Positions 42,677 to 51,339 of a stretch of 64,000 bases of DNA are shown here, in pieces (the stretch's first letter is position 1; each line of letters begins with the position of its first letter). Below the pieces are notes generated by a model. That model was not told where the DNA came from. It saw nothing but the letters and a program-made list of their open reading frames with translations, and did not search any database. The stretch is from positions 682,001 to 746,000 of the forward strand of contig NZ_QTUA01000001.1 in NCBI RefSeq assembly GCF_003386865.1. Reading direction: 5' to 3'. Source of the stretch: Calidifontibacter indicus. GTDB taxonomy: Bacteria; Actinomycetota; Actinomycetes; Actinomycetales; Dermatophilaceae. Position numbers and translations under genes: made by a program.

Positions 42677-44332
42677 GTGAGTGGGTCCACCTCCTTCGAA
42701 CGAGTCGTCGCCGCCCGCGGCCACGACGGATACCGGCAGTACCGCATCCCCGCGCTCGCGGTGAGTCCGCGCGGCACGCTGAGCGCCGCGTACGACGGCC
42801 GCCCCAACCTCGACGACCTGCCGAACCCCATCGACCTGTTGCTGCGCCGCAGCTTCGACGGCGGACGCACCTGGCAGCCGCAGCAGGTGGTGCGGACGGG
42901 TGTCGGGCTCGAGGGGTTCGGCGATCCAAGTCTGTTGGTGGACAACGAAACCGGTCGGATCTTCATGTTCCACGCGGCCGGCACGAAGGCCGGCTTCTTC
43001 GAGTCGGGCGTCGGGGTCGAGCCGGCGGACGAGGCGCAGCACGTCGATCTGTCGTGGAGCGACGATGACGGGCAGACGTGGCAGCACCGGCGGATCACGG
43101 GGGAGTTGAAGGCGGCCGCTTCGTCTGCCGGAGGGGTTTCGACGCGGGCTGCTCGCAAGGTCGCGACGCCCGGCTCAACCGGCGAGAACATGGCGGGCAT
43201 CTTCGCGGCATCGGGTGTGGGAATTCAGATCCACACCGGACCCTTCGCCGGCCGCCTGGTGCAGCAGTTCGTGGTGCTGGTCGACGGCAAGATCCGCGCG
43301 GTCAGCGGGCTGAGCGACGACCACGGCGACACCTGGCGGCTCGGGTCGCTCATCGGCCCGAGCGCAGACGGTGTCGACCCGAACGAGAACAAGGTGGTCT
43401 GCCTCGCCGACGGGCGACTGCTCTGGCACAGCCGCGCGTATCCCGTTCGCCTGCAGGCTATTTCGACGGACGGCGGAGAGACCTGGTCGACGCCCACACC
43501 CGTCCGCGATCTGCCCGACCCGTCGGACAACGGATCGGTGGCGCGGTTCGACGGACTCCCGCAGCTCGATCTCGCCCGCCCCGAGACCGACACCTGGCTC
43601 ATCGCGAGCCACAACCACGACACCGCGCTGCGCCGCAACACCGTGCTGCGGCTCTCGACCGACGAAGGACGCACCTGGCCGCACACCCTGTCGATCTGTG
43701 CCGGCTCGTCGGCCTACTCCACGGTGCAGCGGCTGCCCGACGGGCGCATCGGCGTGCTCTACGAACGGCAGGGATACACCGAGATCGTCTTCACCTCGAT
43801 CGATGCGCAGCAATTGATCGACGCCGGCGAACTGCCCGCCGACGGCCGCCGGCCCTTCGCGTTCGACCTCGTACTGCGCTCGATCACGCCGGGCCGCCCG
43901 GACACCTGGCAGCACGTCGGCGAGTTCCACGTCGTGCCGACCGCGGTCGAGGGCGTCGACCGGCGCGCGTGGAAGGAGGTCGGCCAGGCGTACGGCGCCG
44001 AGGGCCAGGTGATCGGAACGCGTGAGGCGCAAGACCTCAACTACGGCCCGCCGCGGCCGGGCTACCGCGCGGGCGACCTGCTCACCTTCGCCGGACGCGT
44101 CCGCAACACCGGCGACGAACCCCTCGTCGTCGAACTCACCGGGCCCGACGTGCCCGCCGAGATCGAGCTCGAACCGGGGCAGGAGTTCGTGCTCGACGCG
44201 TCGTACCAAGTGACCCCGGCCGACATCGCGCGCGGCGAAGTGGTCGTCGAGTTCACCGCGTCCGCCGGTGGTGTCGACCGGCGCACGACCCACCGGTTCG
44301 ACACGGAAACCGGAGCCGTGCAGGTGGTCTAG
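42677..44332 (+). CDS. Exo-alpha-sialidase (GH33-like)
   Basis: The protein has about 551 residues from GTG 42677; earlier starts (ATG 42599) are possible. Sialidase hallmarks are the RIP motif (YRIPALAVS), the Asp residue region AYDGRPN, and five Asp boxes of form SxDxGxTW (SFDGGRTW, SDDDGQTW, SDDHGDTW, STDGGETW, STDEGRTW). The C-terminal 90 residues form a beta-sandwich-like NEW3/CARDB-type domain (LLTFAGRVRNTGDEPLVVEL). No signal peptide is evident, so it may be cytoplasmic or released by an unusual route. It removes terminal sialic acids from glycans. Confidence 0.85.
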   Translation: MSGSTSFERVVAARGHDGYRQYRIPALAVSPRGTLSAAYDGRPNLDDLPNPIDLLLRRSFDGGRTWQPQQVVRTGVGLEGFGDPSLLVDNETGRIFMFHAAGTKAGFFESGVGVEPADEAQHVDLSWSDDDGQTWQHRRITGELKAAASSAGGVSTRAARKVATPGSTGENMAGIFAASGVGIQIHTGPFAGRLVQQFVVLVDGKIRAVSGLSDDHGDTWRLGSLIGPSADGVDPNENKVVCLADGRLLWHSRAYPVRLQAISTDGGETWSTPTPVRDLPDPSDNGSVARFDGLPQLDLARPETDTWLIASHNHDTALRRNTVLRLSTDEGRTWPHTLSICAGSSAYSTVQRLPDGRIGVLYERQGYTEIVFTSIDAQQLIDAGELPADGRRPFAFDLVLRSITPGRPDTWQHVGEFHVVPTAVEGVDRRAWKEVGQAYGAEGQVIGTREAQDLNYGPPRPGYRAGDLLTFAGRVRNTGDEPLVVELTGPDVPAEIELEPGQEFVLDASYQVTPADIARGEVVVEFTASAGGVDRRTTHRFDTETGAVQVV

Positions 44333-44553
44333 GCGTATGGTTCTTGGCGAGAGGGCCGATCCGGATGATCGACCAAGGCCCCCCGCTTGGGTTCAGTACG
44401 GAGGCGGCGTCCACGTTCGAGCGTGGGCGCCGTTTCACATGGCAGGCCGGCCAGGTGGTTCGGCAGCGACGCAAGCGCGACGCGGGATGTCCCGGCCCGT
44501 CGGGGCCACCCACTAACCTCGCTGCAGAAGGAAGTCCACGGGAGGGAGCAGAC

Positions 44554-45594
44554 ATGAGCGACAACGGAGGCGGCTGGGACGAACCCACCCGCGCGATGCC
44601 CAACGTCGGTGATCAGGCTGCGCAGCAAGCAAACCAGCAGCAGCCGGGTCAGCAGGGCCAGCAGCCGCACCAGCAGCCGAACCAGCAGCCGAACCAGCAG
44701 GGTGGTCAGTACGGCGGCCAGCAGTACGGCGGTCAGCAGTACGGCCAGTCCAGCCAGGGTGGTCAGCAGTACGGCCGGCAGCCGCACCAGCCGTCGCACC
44801 AGCAGCCGAACCAGCAGGGTGGCCAGTACGGCCAGCCGCAGCACCAGCCGTACGGCGGCCAGCAGGGTCAGCAGGGTCAGTACGGCCAGCCGGGGGGACA
44901 GCCGTACGGCCAGCAGCCGGGAAACCAGGGCTACGGCCAGGGCGGTCAGCCGCAGTACGGTAACCAGCCCGGTCAGTACGGTCAGCAGCCGCAGCAGAAT
45001 CAGTGGAATCAGCCAGGTTACGGCCAGCCGGCGTACGCCGGTGCGAACGCGGGTGCCGCCACTGGCGCGCCGGCGAGCGGCCTCGGCAAGACCCTCGGTT
45101 GGGTGCTCGTGGCGCTCGGTGTCGTGCTCGCGCTCGTGTGCTTCGGCACCTGGGCCAATGCCAACGTCAAGATCTCGAGCGGGGTTTACAACCTCGACAT
45201 GACGATGAAGATCGACGGGTTCGGCGGCACCTCCTACGAGGGCCTGCCCCCGGGAGCCGATCAGCCCGACAGCAACGACAGCAGCAGCGACGGTCGTGAC
45301 CCGTTCGGCTTGCCGATCCTGATCCTCGGCGTCGGCGTGGCGGCGATGGGTGTGCTGCGCGGAATGCGCAAGCGGTGGGCAGGCTGGATCGCTGCCGGAC
45401 TTGCGGCGGTCGCGACGCTGCTCGCGATCCTCGACTTCGCGGATGTGCAGGACAAGGTCGACGAGCTGAAGAACACCTCAGGCCTGCCGGCCGGAAGCTC
45501 CGCGAGCGTCAGCACCGGCTGGGGTCTTTGGATGGCGTTGCTCCTCGGCATCGTGACAATCGCGGTCGGCGTCGTGTCGTCGATCAAGAAGTAG
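44554..45594 (+). CDS. Gln/Gly-rich multispan membrane protein
   Basis: The protein has 346 residues from ATG 44554, preceded by GGGAGGGAG. Residues about 24-165 are a repetitive Gln/Gly/Pro/Tyr region built from QQPNQQ, GGQYGQ and QPYGQQ units, without Cys or charge. Four TM segments follow (TLGWVLVALGVVLALVCFG, LPILILGVGVAAMGVL, WIAAGLAAVATLLAI, LWMALLLGIVTIAVGVVSS). The N-terminus is probably a disordered cytoplasmic tail, as in many actinobacterial membrane proteins. Function is unknown. Confidence 0.75.
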   Translation: MSDNGGGWDEPTRAMPNVGDQAAQQANQQQPGQQGQQPHQQPNQQPNQQGGQYGGQQYGGQQYGQSSQGGQQYGRQPHQPSHQQPNQQGGQYGQPQHQPYGGQQGQQGQYGQPGGQPYGQQPGNQGYGQGGQPQYGNQPGQYGQQPQQNQWNQPGYGQPAYAGANAGAATGAPASGLGKTLGWVLVALGVVLALVCFGTWANANVKISSGVYNLDMTMKIDGFGGTSYEGLPPGADQPDSNDSSSDGRDPFGLPILILGVGVAAMGVLRGMRKRWAGWIAAGLAAVATLLAILDFADVQDKVDELKNTSGLPAGSSASVSTGWGLWMALLLGIVTIAVGVVSSIKK

Positions 45595-45614
45595 CGCAAC
45601 TCCAGGCGCGTAAC

Positions 45615-45645
45615 GGGCGGGGTCACCAATGCGGTGGCCCCGCCC
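45615..45645 (+). terminator. Hairpin terminator after the Gln/Gly-rich protein gene
   Basis: Arms GGGCGGGGTCACC (45615-45627) and GGTGGCCCCGCCC (45633-45645) pair at 12 of 13 positions with a 5-base loop, 20 bases after the stop codon. It lies 40 bases before the HAD gene. Confidence 0.72.
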
Positions 45646-45684
45646 TTCGCATGCCCGCGAACCCGCTGCTCGTACAGTGGCAAC

Positions 45685-46470
45685 GTGACGAAACTCCTGA
45701 TCGGCCTCGACGTCGACGGCACCATCATTCATTACAACGGTGACGCCTCCGATCGCGTGCGCAAGGCGATCGGTGCGGTGGTGGAGGCGGGTCACCACGT
45801 CGTGATCGCCACCGGCCGCTCGATCACCGGCACCGTGCCGATCATCGAGATGCTCGGGCTCACCGAGGGCTATGTGGTGTGTTCCAACGGTGCCGTCACC
45901 GCGCAGATCGACCGCAGCGAGCCGCACGGTTACCGGCTGCTCGACAGCATCACGTTCGACCCGCGTCCGGTGCTCGACCGGCTCAAGGGCGCGTGGCCCG
46001 ACGGACTCGTCGCGATCGAGGTGATCGGCGAGGGCTACCTGGTCAGCGATCACTTCCCCGAAGGCGAGCTGCTCGGTGAGGTGCACGTGGTGCCCTGGGA
46101 CGAACTCGCCCAGCCGACCACCCGCATCACCTTCCGTTCGCCCACCGGCACCGCCGCCGAATTCGTCGAGTTGGCAGCCGGATTGGGCCTGCACGGGGTC
46201 AACTACGGCGTCGGCTACAGCGCCTGGCTCGACATCAACCCGGCGGGCGTCAGCAAGGCGTCGGCGCTGGAGAAGGTGCGCGAGCACTTCGCCGTCGACG
46301 CCGCCGACACCGTCGCCGTGGGCGACCACCGCAACGACATCGAGATGCTCGGGTGGGCCGGCCGCGGCGTCGCCATGGGCCAGGCCCCGGACGACGTGAA
46401 GGCCGTGGCCGACGAGGTCACCGGCACCGTCGAAGAAGACGGCCTGGCGCAGGTGCTGGAGTCGCTGTGA
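45685..46470 (+). CDS. HAD family phosphatase (Cof type)
   Basis: The protein has 261 residues from GTG 45685. HAD motifs: LLIGLDVDGTII (motif I), VVIATGRSI (motif II), GVSKASALEKVREHF (Lys) and VAVGDHRNDIEMLGWAGRGVAMGQA (motif IV). A C2-type cap lies between them. Cof-type HADs dephosphorylate sugar phosphates or flavin/pyridoxal intermediates. The exact substrate is not predictable. Confidence 0.9.
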   Translation: MTKLLIGLDVDGTIIHYNGDASDRVRKAIGAVVEAGHHVVIATGRSITGTVPIIEMLGLTEGYVVCSNGAVTAQIDRSEPHGYRLLDSITFDPRPVLDRLKGAWPDGLVAIEVIGEGYLVSDHFPEGELLGEVHVVPWDELAQPTTRITFRSPTGTAAEFVELAAGLGLHGVNYGVGYSAWLDINPAGVSKASALEKVREHFAVDAADTVAVGDHRNDIEMLGWAGRGVAMGQAPDDVKAVADEVTGTVEEDGLAQVLESL

Positions 46471-46485
46471 ACCGCCCCGCCCCCT

Positions 46486-46548
46486 CGAATCCGCGTGAGT
46501 TTGTGGGGTTCGTGCTGCGAGCGAACCCCACAAACTCACGCGGATTCG
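46486..46548. repeat. Perfect 27-bp-arm intergenic palindrome (copy A)
   Basis: Two perfect 27-base arms (46486-46512, 46522-46548) surround a 9-base loop. The arm core is GTGAGTTTGTGGGGTTCG. A copy with the same 18-base core and loop length occurs at 59383-59447. It lies between the HAD gene and the co-directional rRNA methyltransferase gene, 15 bases after the HAD stop, where it could act as a terminator. The conservation of the core argues for a repeat family rather than a random hairpin. Confidence 0.85.
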
Positions 46549-46573
46549 CGGTGGTGCGGACGCCGGAGGCGGC

Positions 46574-47383
46574 ATGGCCGACCTGCTGATCACGTCGGCC
46601 GCGAACCCGCGCTTGAAGCAGCTGGTGTCGTTGCGGCGCCGACGCACGCGCGAGGAGCAGGGCGTCACGCTGCTCGAGGGCTACGACGAACTCGCGCTCG
46701 CGCTCGAAGCCGGCGTGCGGCTGCGCACGCTCTACCACTGCCCCGAGCTCATGCTCGACGCCGAGCACCAGCAGCAACTCGTCGACGACGAGCGCGCTCA
46801 CGGTGTCGAGGTCGTACGGCTGTCGCGCGCGGCGTTCGAGAAGGTGGCCTACCGAGAAGGTGCCGACGGGTTCCTCGCGGTGGCGCCCGCCGTCCGGCAC
46901 GGCCTGGACAATCTCGCGCTGCCGGACAACCCGCTCGTGCTCGTCGCGGAGGGCGTCGAGAAGCCCGGCAACCTCGGCGCGATGTTGCGCACGGCCGACG
47001 CCGCCGGTGTCGACGCCGTGCTCGCCGCCGACCCGGTCACCGACTGGGGCAACCCCAACGTCGTGCGCGGGTCGAAGGGCACCGTCTTCTCGGTGCCGGT
47101 CGCGTCGGCGTCCACGGTCGACACGTTGAAGTATTTGCGCGACAACGGAATTCGGTTGTTCGCGGCGACGCCGGACACCGACGTGCTGCACACCGACGTC
47201 GACCTCACCGGCCCGGTCGCGATCGCCGTCGGCACCGAGAAGTACGGCCTCACCGACGAGCTGATGGACGCCGCCGACTCGCGCATCCGCATCCCGATGG
47301 TGGGCCGCGCGAACTCGCTCAACGTCGCGACCTCAGCCGCGATCGTGCTCTACGAGGCGGTGCGCCAGCGTGGTACCCGGTGA
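46574..47383 (+). CDS. SpoU/TrmH-family RNA 2'-O-methyltransferase
   Basis: The protein has 269 residues: an N-terminal RNA-binding segment (ITSAANPRLKQLVSLRRRRTREEQGVTLLEG) and the SPOUT knot motifs AEGVEKPGNLGAMLRTADAAG (1), AVGTEKYGLTDEL (2) and RIPMVGRANSLNVATSAAIVLYEAVRQR (3). It transfers a methyl group from S-adenosylmethionine to ribose in rRNA or tRNA. Resistance-type orthologues exist, but this one looks like a housekeeping copy. Confidence 0.92.
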   Translation: MADLLITSAANPRLKQLVSLRRRRTREEQGVTLLEGYDELALALEAGVRLRTLYHCPELMLDAEHQQQLVDDERAHGVEVVRLSRAAFEKVAYREGADGFLAVAPAVRHGLDNLALPDNPLVLVAEGVEKPGNLGAMLRTADAAGVDAVLAADPVTDWGNPNVVRGSKGTVFSVPVASASTVDTLKYLRDNGIRLFAATPDTDVLHTDVDLTGPVAIAVGTEKYGLTDELMDAADSRIRIPMVGRANSLNVATSAAIVLYEAVRQRGTR

Positions 47384-47477
47384 CCTCCGGCGGCTTCGCG
47401 TGGTGCGTCCGGGCGAGTGCGCCCCGGGGATGACCCCGATTACAGCGCGGTGGTGGGCCAGTGGCACGATCTATGGC

Positions 47478-48131
47478 ATGCGAGTCGACCATGTGGTGTA
47501 CGCCGCTGAAGCCGAAGGCCTGCTGCCGACGGCCAAGCGGCTGGGGGAAGCGCTGGGTGTCGAGCCCGGTGACAGTGGGGTTCATCCCAGGTTCGGGACG
47601 CGCAACGTGATTCTTCCGTTGGCGAACCACCGCTTCGTCGAGGTCGTCGAAGTGCTCGACCACCCGGCCTCCGACAAGGCGCCGTTCGGTCAGGCCGTGC
47701 GCGCCCGCTCCGAGCAGGGCGGCGGCTGGCTCGGTTGGGTCGTCGAGGTCAAGGACATGGCAGCCGCCGAGAAGCTCGTCGGCCGTCCGGCAGCACCCGG
47801 CAACCGGCACCGTCCCGACGGCACCGAGGTCACCTGGAAGCAGCTCGGCGTCAAGGGCCTGATGGCCGACGCCCAGGTGCCCTTCTTCATCGAGTGGAGT
47901 GGCGACCAGCCGCACCCCTCGCAGATCGGCAACAGCGAAGCCGACCTCACCGCGATGCGCATCGCCGGCTCGCCCGAGCGGGTGCGCGAATGGCTCGGTC
48001 TCACCGGCGAGCCCGGTGTCGACCGCGAGGAGTGGGAGCCGCAGATCGACTTCGATTTCATCGCCCCCAACGGCACGCCCGGTCTGATGTCGGTGGTCTT
48101 CCAGACCCAGAACGGCACCGTCGAAATCTGA
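47478..48131 (+). CDS. VOC/glyoxalase-like domain protein
   Basis: The protein has 217 residues starting MRVDHVVYAAEAEGLLPTAKRLGEALGV. It continues HPRFGTRNVILPLANHRFVEVVEVLDHP and RPDGTEVTWKQLGVKGLMADAQVPFFIEW, typical of the Glyoxalase_3-like family. Metal-binding His/Glu positions are plausible (HPRFGT, VEVVE), but the reaction is unknown. Single gene. Confidence 0.83.
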   Translation: MRVDHVVYAAEAEGLLPTAKRLGEALGVEPGDSGVHPRFGTRNVILPLANHRFVEVVEVLDHPASDKAPFGQAVRARSEQGGGWLGWVVEVKDMAAAEKLVGRPAAPGNRHRPDGTEVTWKQLGVKGLMADAQVPFFIEWSGDQPHPSQIGNSEADLTAMRIAGSPERVREWLGLTGEPGVDREEWEPQIDFDFIAPNGTPGLMSVVFQTQNGTVEI

Positions 48132-48220
48132 GGCGAAATCTGATTCGACGTGCGAAGCTGCTCCCGATGTGGGGCCGCTTCGTCGTATCCGGCGAGGATC
48201 GGACGGTGGACAATGGCACC

Positions 48221-48664
48221 GTGAACTCGCTCCCGCCGCCGGCCGCGCAATGGTCGGGCAGCAACGCCTTCCGCCTGATGCCCGACGACGAACTCGCCGA
48301 ACGCCGCTCGAGCGCCACCAGCACGCTGCACGCCGGCGGCAAGAGCTGGACCCTGGAGTACGACTGGGTGCACCCGGCCGATGGCACACAGTCGGGCATT
48401 CTGCTCATCGGATCGGCAGGCGACGACGGGCAGGTGACCGTCGCGTGGACCGACTCCTGGCATCAGCAACCGACCCTCGGGGTGCTCCTCGGCCGGTTCG
48501 TCGACGGCACCATCGCGGTCGAGATGGACTACGCGCCCGGGTGGTCGTGGCGCATCGCGCTGCGCCTCGGCGACGACGAGCTGCGCATGGTCATGCACAA
48601 CGTGATGCCCGACCTGCCCGACGGTTACGTCGTGATGGACGCCGCCTGGTCCCGGGAGGCCTGA
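48221..48664 (+). CDS. DUF1579-like small protein
   Basis: From GTG 48221 the protein has 147 residues (VNSLPPPAAQWSGSNAFRLM). ATG 48167 would add 18 residues. It is a compact beta-rich protein: SSATSTLHAGGKSWTLEYDWVHPADGTQSGILLIGSAGDDGQVTVAWTDSWHQQPTL and WSWRIALRLGDDELRMVMHNVMPDLPDG. It recalls DUF1579/lipocalin-like proteins with a WTDS..H pattern. Function is unknown. Confidence 0.65.
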   Translation: MNSLPPPAAQWSGSNAFRLMPDDELAERRSSATSTLHAGGKSWTLEYDWVHPADGTQSGILLIGSAGDDGQVTVAWTDSWHQQPTLGVLLGRFVDGTIAVEMDYAPGWSWRIALRLGDDELRMVMHNVMPDLPDGYVVMDAAWSREA

Positions 48665-48779
48665 GCTCGCCTGACTCCCACGCCATGGGTCGATGATCGG
48701 CCCTGCCGAGCGCTGCACGTCAGGCGCCGGAAGGAGCGGGAGTCACATCCAGAGACACCCCAAACGACGGTCTCGGCTC

Positions 48780-48848
48780 GAGTTGGTGGCCGCCGGGTGA
48801 GTTGGTGGTCCTTGACGGACTTCGACCTGCGCCCATGGCCACCAACTC
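48780..48848. repeat. Imperfect intergenic palindrome (copy C)
   Basis: GAGTTGGTGGCC (48780-48791) pairs with its complement at 48837-48848, and a second GAGTTGGTGG follows at 48799-48808. It lies between the DUF1579-like gene and the convergent end of idi, in a gene-free stretch of about 220 bp. The GAGTT-x-GTGG theme resembles copies A and B but with other flanks. It could be a bidirectional terminator. Confidence 0.55.
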
Positions 48849-48885
48849 CGCTGTAGGCCACCAAGTCACGACCTCGACCTGGGCC

Positions 48886-49428
48886 TCAGTCAGCGAGTTC
48901 TTCCGGAAGTTCGGACACCTGCAACGCGCACCACGGACTCACGTCGCGTTCGCCGGAGAGCACCTGTGAACGGAAGGCGGCCCAGTCGTGCCACTCGATG
49001 GCGGCGACCTCAGCCGGGTCGGGGCTCAGGTCGTCCGGCTCGGTGCAAACGGCGACGTAGACCGGGCAGACCTCGTTCTCGACGATTCCATTGTCCATCA
49101 CCGCGCGATACCGGAAATCCGGCAGAGCCGGGCGGAGATCGGTGAGTTCGATGCCGAGTTCCTGGCGGGTGCGGCGCCGGACGGCGTCCTCGACCGACTC
49201 GCCAGGAGCAGGGTGGCCGCAGCAACTGTTCGTCCACGCACCGGGCCAGGTCTCCTTGCGCAGCGCCCGTTTGGTCACCAGCACGCGTCCGGACTCATCG
49301 ATGACGTAGCAGGAGAACGCAAGGTGCAGGGGTGTCGATTGGTGGTGCACCTCGCTCTTGGGGCAGGTGCCGACGGCGTTGCCGTGCTCGTCCAGCAGGA
49401 CGACTTCTTCAATGGTCTGTGCAGTCAT
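48886..49428 (-). CDS. idi: Isopentenyl-diphosphate delta-isomerase, type 1
   Basis: The protein has 180 residues and a Nudix-like fold: VVLLDEHGNAVGTCPKSEVHHQSTPLHLAFSCYV, TWPGAWTNSCCGHPAPGESVEDAVRRRTRQELGI (active-site Cys in SCCGHP) and IVENEVCPVYVAV (catalytic Glu region). It interconverts IPP and DMAPP, supplying isoprenoid precursors. It is the last gene of the carotenoid operon. Its start overlaps the preceding small membrane-protein stop by ATGA (49425-49428). Confidence 0.95.
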   Translation of the reverse strand: MTAQTIEEVVLLDEHGNAVGTCPKSEVHHQSTPLHLAFSCYVIDESGRVLVTKRALRKETWPGAWTNSCCGHPAPGESVEDAVRRRTRQELGIELTDLRPALPDFRYRAVMDNGIVENEVCPVYVAVCTEPDDLSPDPAEVAAIEWHDWAAFRSQVLSGERDVSPWCALQVSELPEELAD

Positions 49429-49766
49429 CTGCTGCCTCCTGAACTCGGGATACGGAGTACTAGTGCGTTCGGTGCCGGGCTCGGCACAGGTGCTGTCGCG
49501 AAGTGCGGCTGCAGCCAGACGGTCGGCACCGCTGCGAAAAAGCTGCGGTCGACGTCCGCGGGGCCGGAAACCTGCAGTCCGATGCCGATGCGGTTGGTGG
49601 CGTGGGTCGGGTCGTCGAGCAGCGGCGCGGTGATCCAGTGGGTGAGCGCGTACCCGATCAGGATGAGGGACAGCGGCGACAGCGCGATCAGCAACTGGGC
49701 AATGGGCCCGTGCCGCGTTGGTTCGACCTCTGGCTCGGACGTCGGGATCACGGTTGGATTCGTCAT
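49425..49766 (-). CDS. Small membrane protein of the carotenoid operon
   Basis: The protein has 113 residues and one or two hydrophobic segments (QLLIALSPLSLILIGYALTHWI), then HATNRIGIGLQVSGPADVDRSFFAAVPTVWLQPHF. The latter block resembles the N-terminus of larger PAP2-type membrane proteins, but no phosphatase motif follows. It may be a truncated relative or a short accessory subunit. It overlaps both neighbours by four bases. Confidence 0.6.
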   Translation of the reverse strand: MTNPTVIPTSEPEVEPTRHGPIAQLLIALSPLSLILIGYALTHWITAPLLDDPTHATNRIGIGLQVSGPADVDRSFFAAVPTVWLQPHFATAPVPSPAPNALVLRIPSSGGSR

Positions 49767-50245
49767 CGCGCCCGCCGCAGGAGTGGCTCAGTGCGGAAGC
49801 GGTTGTATCGCTGAATCGCTATGAACGGCAGGTTGATCGCGATTCCGTACCCGATGAGCACGGCAGCGATCGCGGGCGGGTTCCACAGCACGAACACCGG
49901 GCCGGCGAACATTGCCCACCAGTGGCCGAGTTCGGCGCGGCGGGTCTCGCGGACGAACAGTTCCAGACCGGATTTGTCGAGGGCGGGCAGCTGGCGTTTG
50001 CTGACCCCGCCGGCGAACAGTGCGCCGGCCTCCGGCACAGCGTCCTTCCACCGGTTGATCCGCAGCCGGCGGCGGTACCAGCGTCCGCCCTGCTCGAAGG
50101 CGAGCGGGCGCAACAGCCGGTGATCTCGGGCGAGCCACTGCGGGGTGAGTCGGTGGGCTGCGTATCCCGTCGCCGCATGGATGACACCCCAGGCGGCGAT
50201 GTCGGCCAACGCGGTCCAGCCCTGCGGCATGACGTAGTCGAGCAT
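49763..50245 (-). CDS. CrtO-like carotenoid glycoside acyltransferase
   Basis: The protein has 160 residues from ATG 50245. It shows GGRWYRRRLRINRWKDAVPEAGALFAGGVSKRQLPALD, LFVRETRRAELGHWWAMFAGPVFVLWNPP and NLPFIAIQRYNRFR, the pattern of the CrtO acyltransferase of staphyloxanthin synthesis (glycosyl-4,4'-diaponeurosporenoate acyltransferase). It likely transfers a fatty acyl chain to the sugar attached by the preceding glycosyltransferase. Membrane protein with two to three TM segments. Confidence 0.8.
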   Translation of the reverse strand: MLDYVMPQGWTALADIAAWGVIHAATGYAAHRLTPQWLARDHRLLRPLAFEQGGRWYRRRLRINRWKDAVPEAGALFAGGVSKRQLPALDKSGLELFVRETRRAELGHWWAMFAGPVFVLWNPPAIAAVLIGYGIAINLPFIAIQRYNRFRTEPLLRRAR

Positions 50246-51339
50246 CACGCCCCCAACCGCACGGTCCGCCCGCGCCAGCGCACCGAGCCACGCAGGGTGT
50301 TCACGGTGGAGATTGCGAACAACAGGTCGAAGGCCAGCAGGGGCAGCGGGAACAGTGCCCAGGTCCACCAGCGGAAGGACCCGACACGGCGCAGAATGAC
50401 CCGGAGTTGGAGCGCGAACACCACCCACGCGAGCAGCCATATGCCTGCGTCAAGAGCCTCGTCAGCCGTCCACATGGCGAGCAGTGTGTTCACGGCGACG
50501 AGGTGGTGGGCGCAGATCCACAGCCCGGTGGCAAGGCCGGCCCGCGGATCAGTGGCGGCTGCACCGGACGCCATGTTCTTGGTCCATCCGGCGACCAGCT
50601 GTCGGATCCCGTTGGGATAGCTGCGCATTCGGATCTGCGAACCACCGGCAACGCAGTGCACCGACAGCCCGGCCTTTTCGTAGGCGGCTGCCAGTTCGAC
50701 GTCGTCCAGGATCTCCCCACGCACCGCTGCGTGCCCGCCCGCGCGCTCGTAGTCGTCTCGGGAGGTGAGCAGACAGGGGCCGAAGGCCATCGGACGTCGT
50801 CCGACTCCGGACGCGAACACACCGCTGGCCATCACCGCGACGGCGTTGAAGTATGCCGACAGTTGCTCATAAGTGCGCTGCACCCGGTGATACGGCTGCA
50901 CGGAGATCAGGCCGCCGAACCTTCGATGCAGGTCGACGATGCCGCCGAGGGCGCCGGACGCAAGCACCGTGTCGGCGTCCAGGAACAGCAGTAGTTCCGC
51001 GTCGGTGGAGTTGGCTCCGACGTGACAGGCCCACGCCTTGCCGGTCCACCCCGGCGCAGGGGTGCCGGGCGAGATCACCTCGACGCCGGCCTCGCGGGCG
51101 AGCGCGGCCGTCGCATCCGTCGATGCGTCGTCGATGACGAGCACGCGCACCGGGACGCTCGACCGGTCCAAGGATTCGAGTAAGGCCGGCAAGGATGCCT
51201 GCTCGTTGCGAGCCGGGACGATCGCGCACACGTCACCGGCGGCGCTTCCGCTCGCAGCGACGACGCGGAACCGGACCATCAGCACGTAGCCGGCGAGTAC
51301 GGCGGCGACGAGCACCACCGCGTACAGCACCTCAAGCAT
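50245..51339 (-). CDS. Family 2 glycosyltransferase, CrtQ-like
   Basis: The protein has 364 residues with an N-terminal TM anchor, then a GT2 domain: CAIVPARNEQASLPALLESL, VLVIDDASTDAT, LLLFLDADTVLASGAL (DxD motif) and GPCLLTSRDDYERAGGHAAV, DDVELA. Two or three C-terminal TM helices follow. It resembles CrtQ, which glycosylates a carotenoid carboxylic acid or alcohol. It overlaps the P450 gene by 8 bases and the acyltransferase gene by one. Confidence 0.85.
   Translation of the reverse strand: MLEVLYAVVLVAAVLAGYVLMVRFRVVAASGSAAGDVCAIVPARNEQASLPALLESLDRSSVPVRVLVIDDASTDATAALAREAGVEVISPGTPAPGWTGKAWACHVGANSTDAELLLFLDADTVLASGALGGIVDLHRRFGGLISVQPYHRVQRTYEQLSAYFNAVAVMASGVFASGVGRRPMAFGPCLLTSRDDYERAGGHAAVRGEILDDVELAAAYEKAGLSVHCVAGGSQIRMRSYPNGIRQLVAGWTKNMASGAAATDPRAGLATGLWICAHHLVAVNTLLAMWTADEALDAGIWLLAWVVFALQLRVILRRVGSFRWWTWALFPLPLLAFDLLFAISTVNTLRGSVRWRGRTVRLGA

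Noticed and set aside
44640-45040. Short tandem repeats that could suggest a CRISPR array
   Set aside because: They are in-frame codon repeats for Gln/Gly/Tyr-rich sequence; no constant repeat-spacer periodicity or cas genes.
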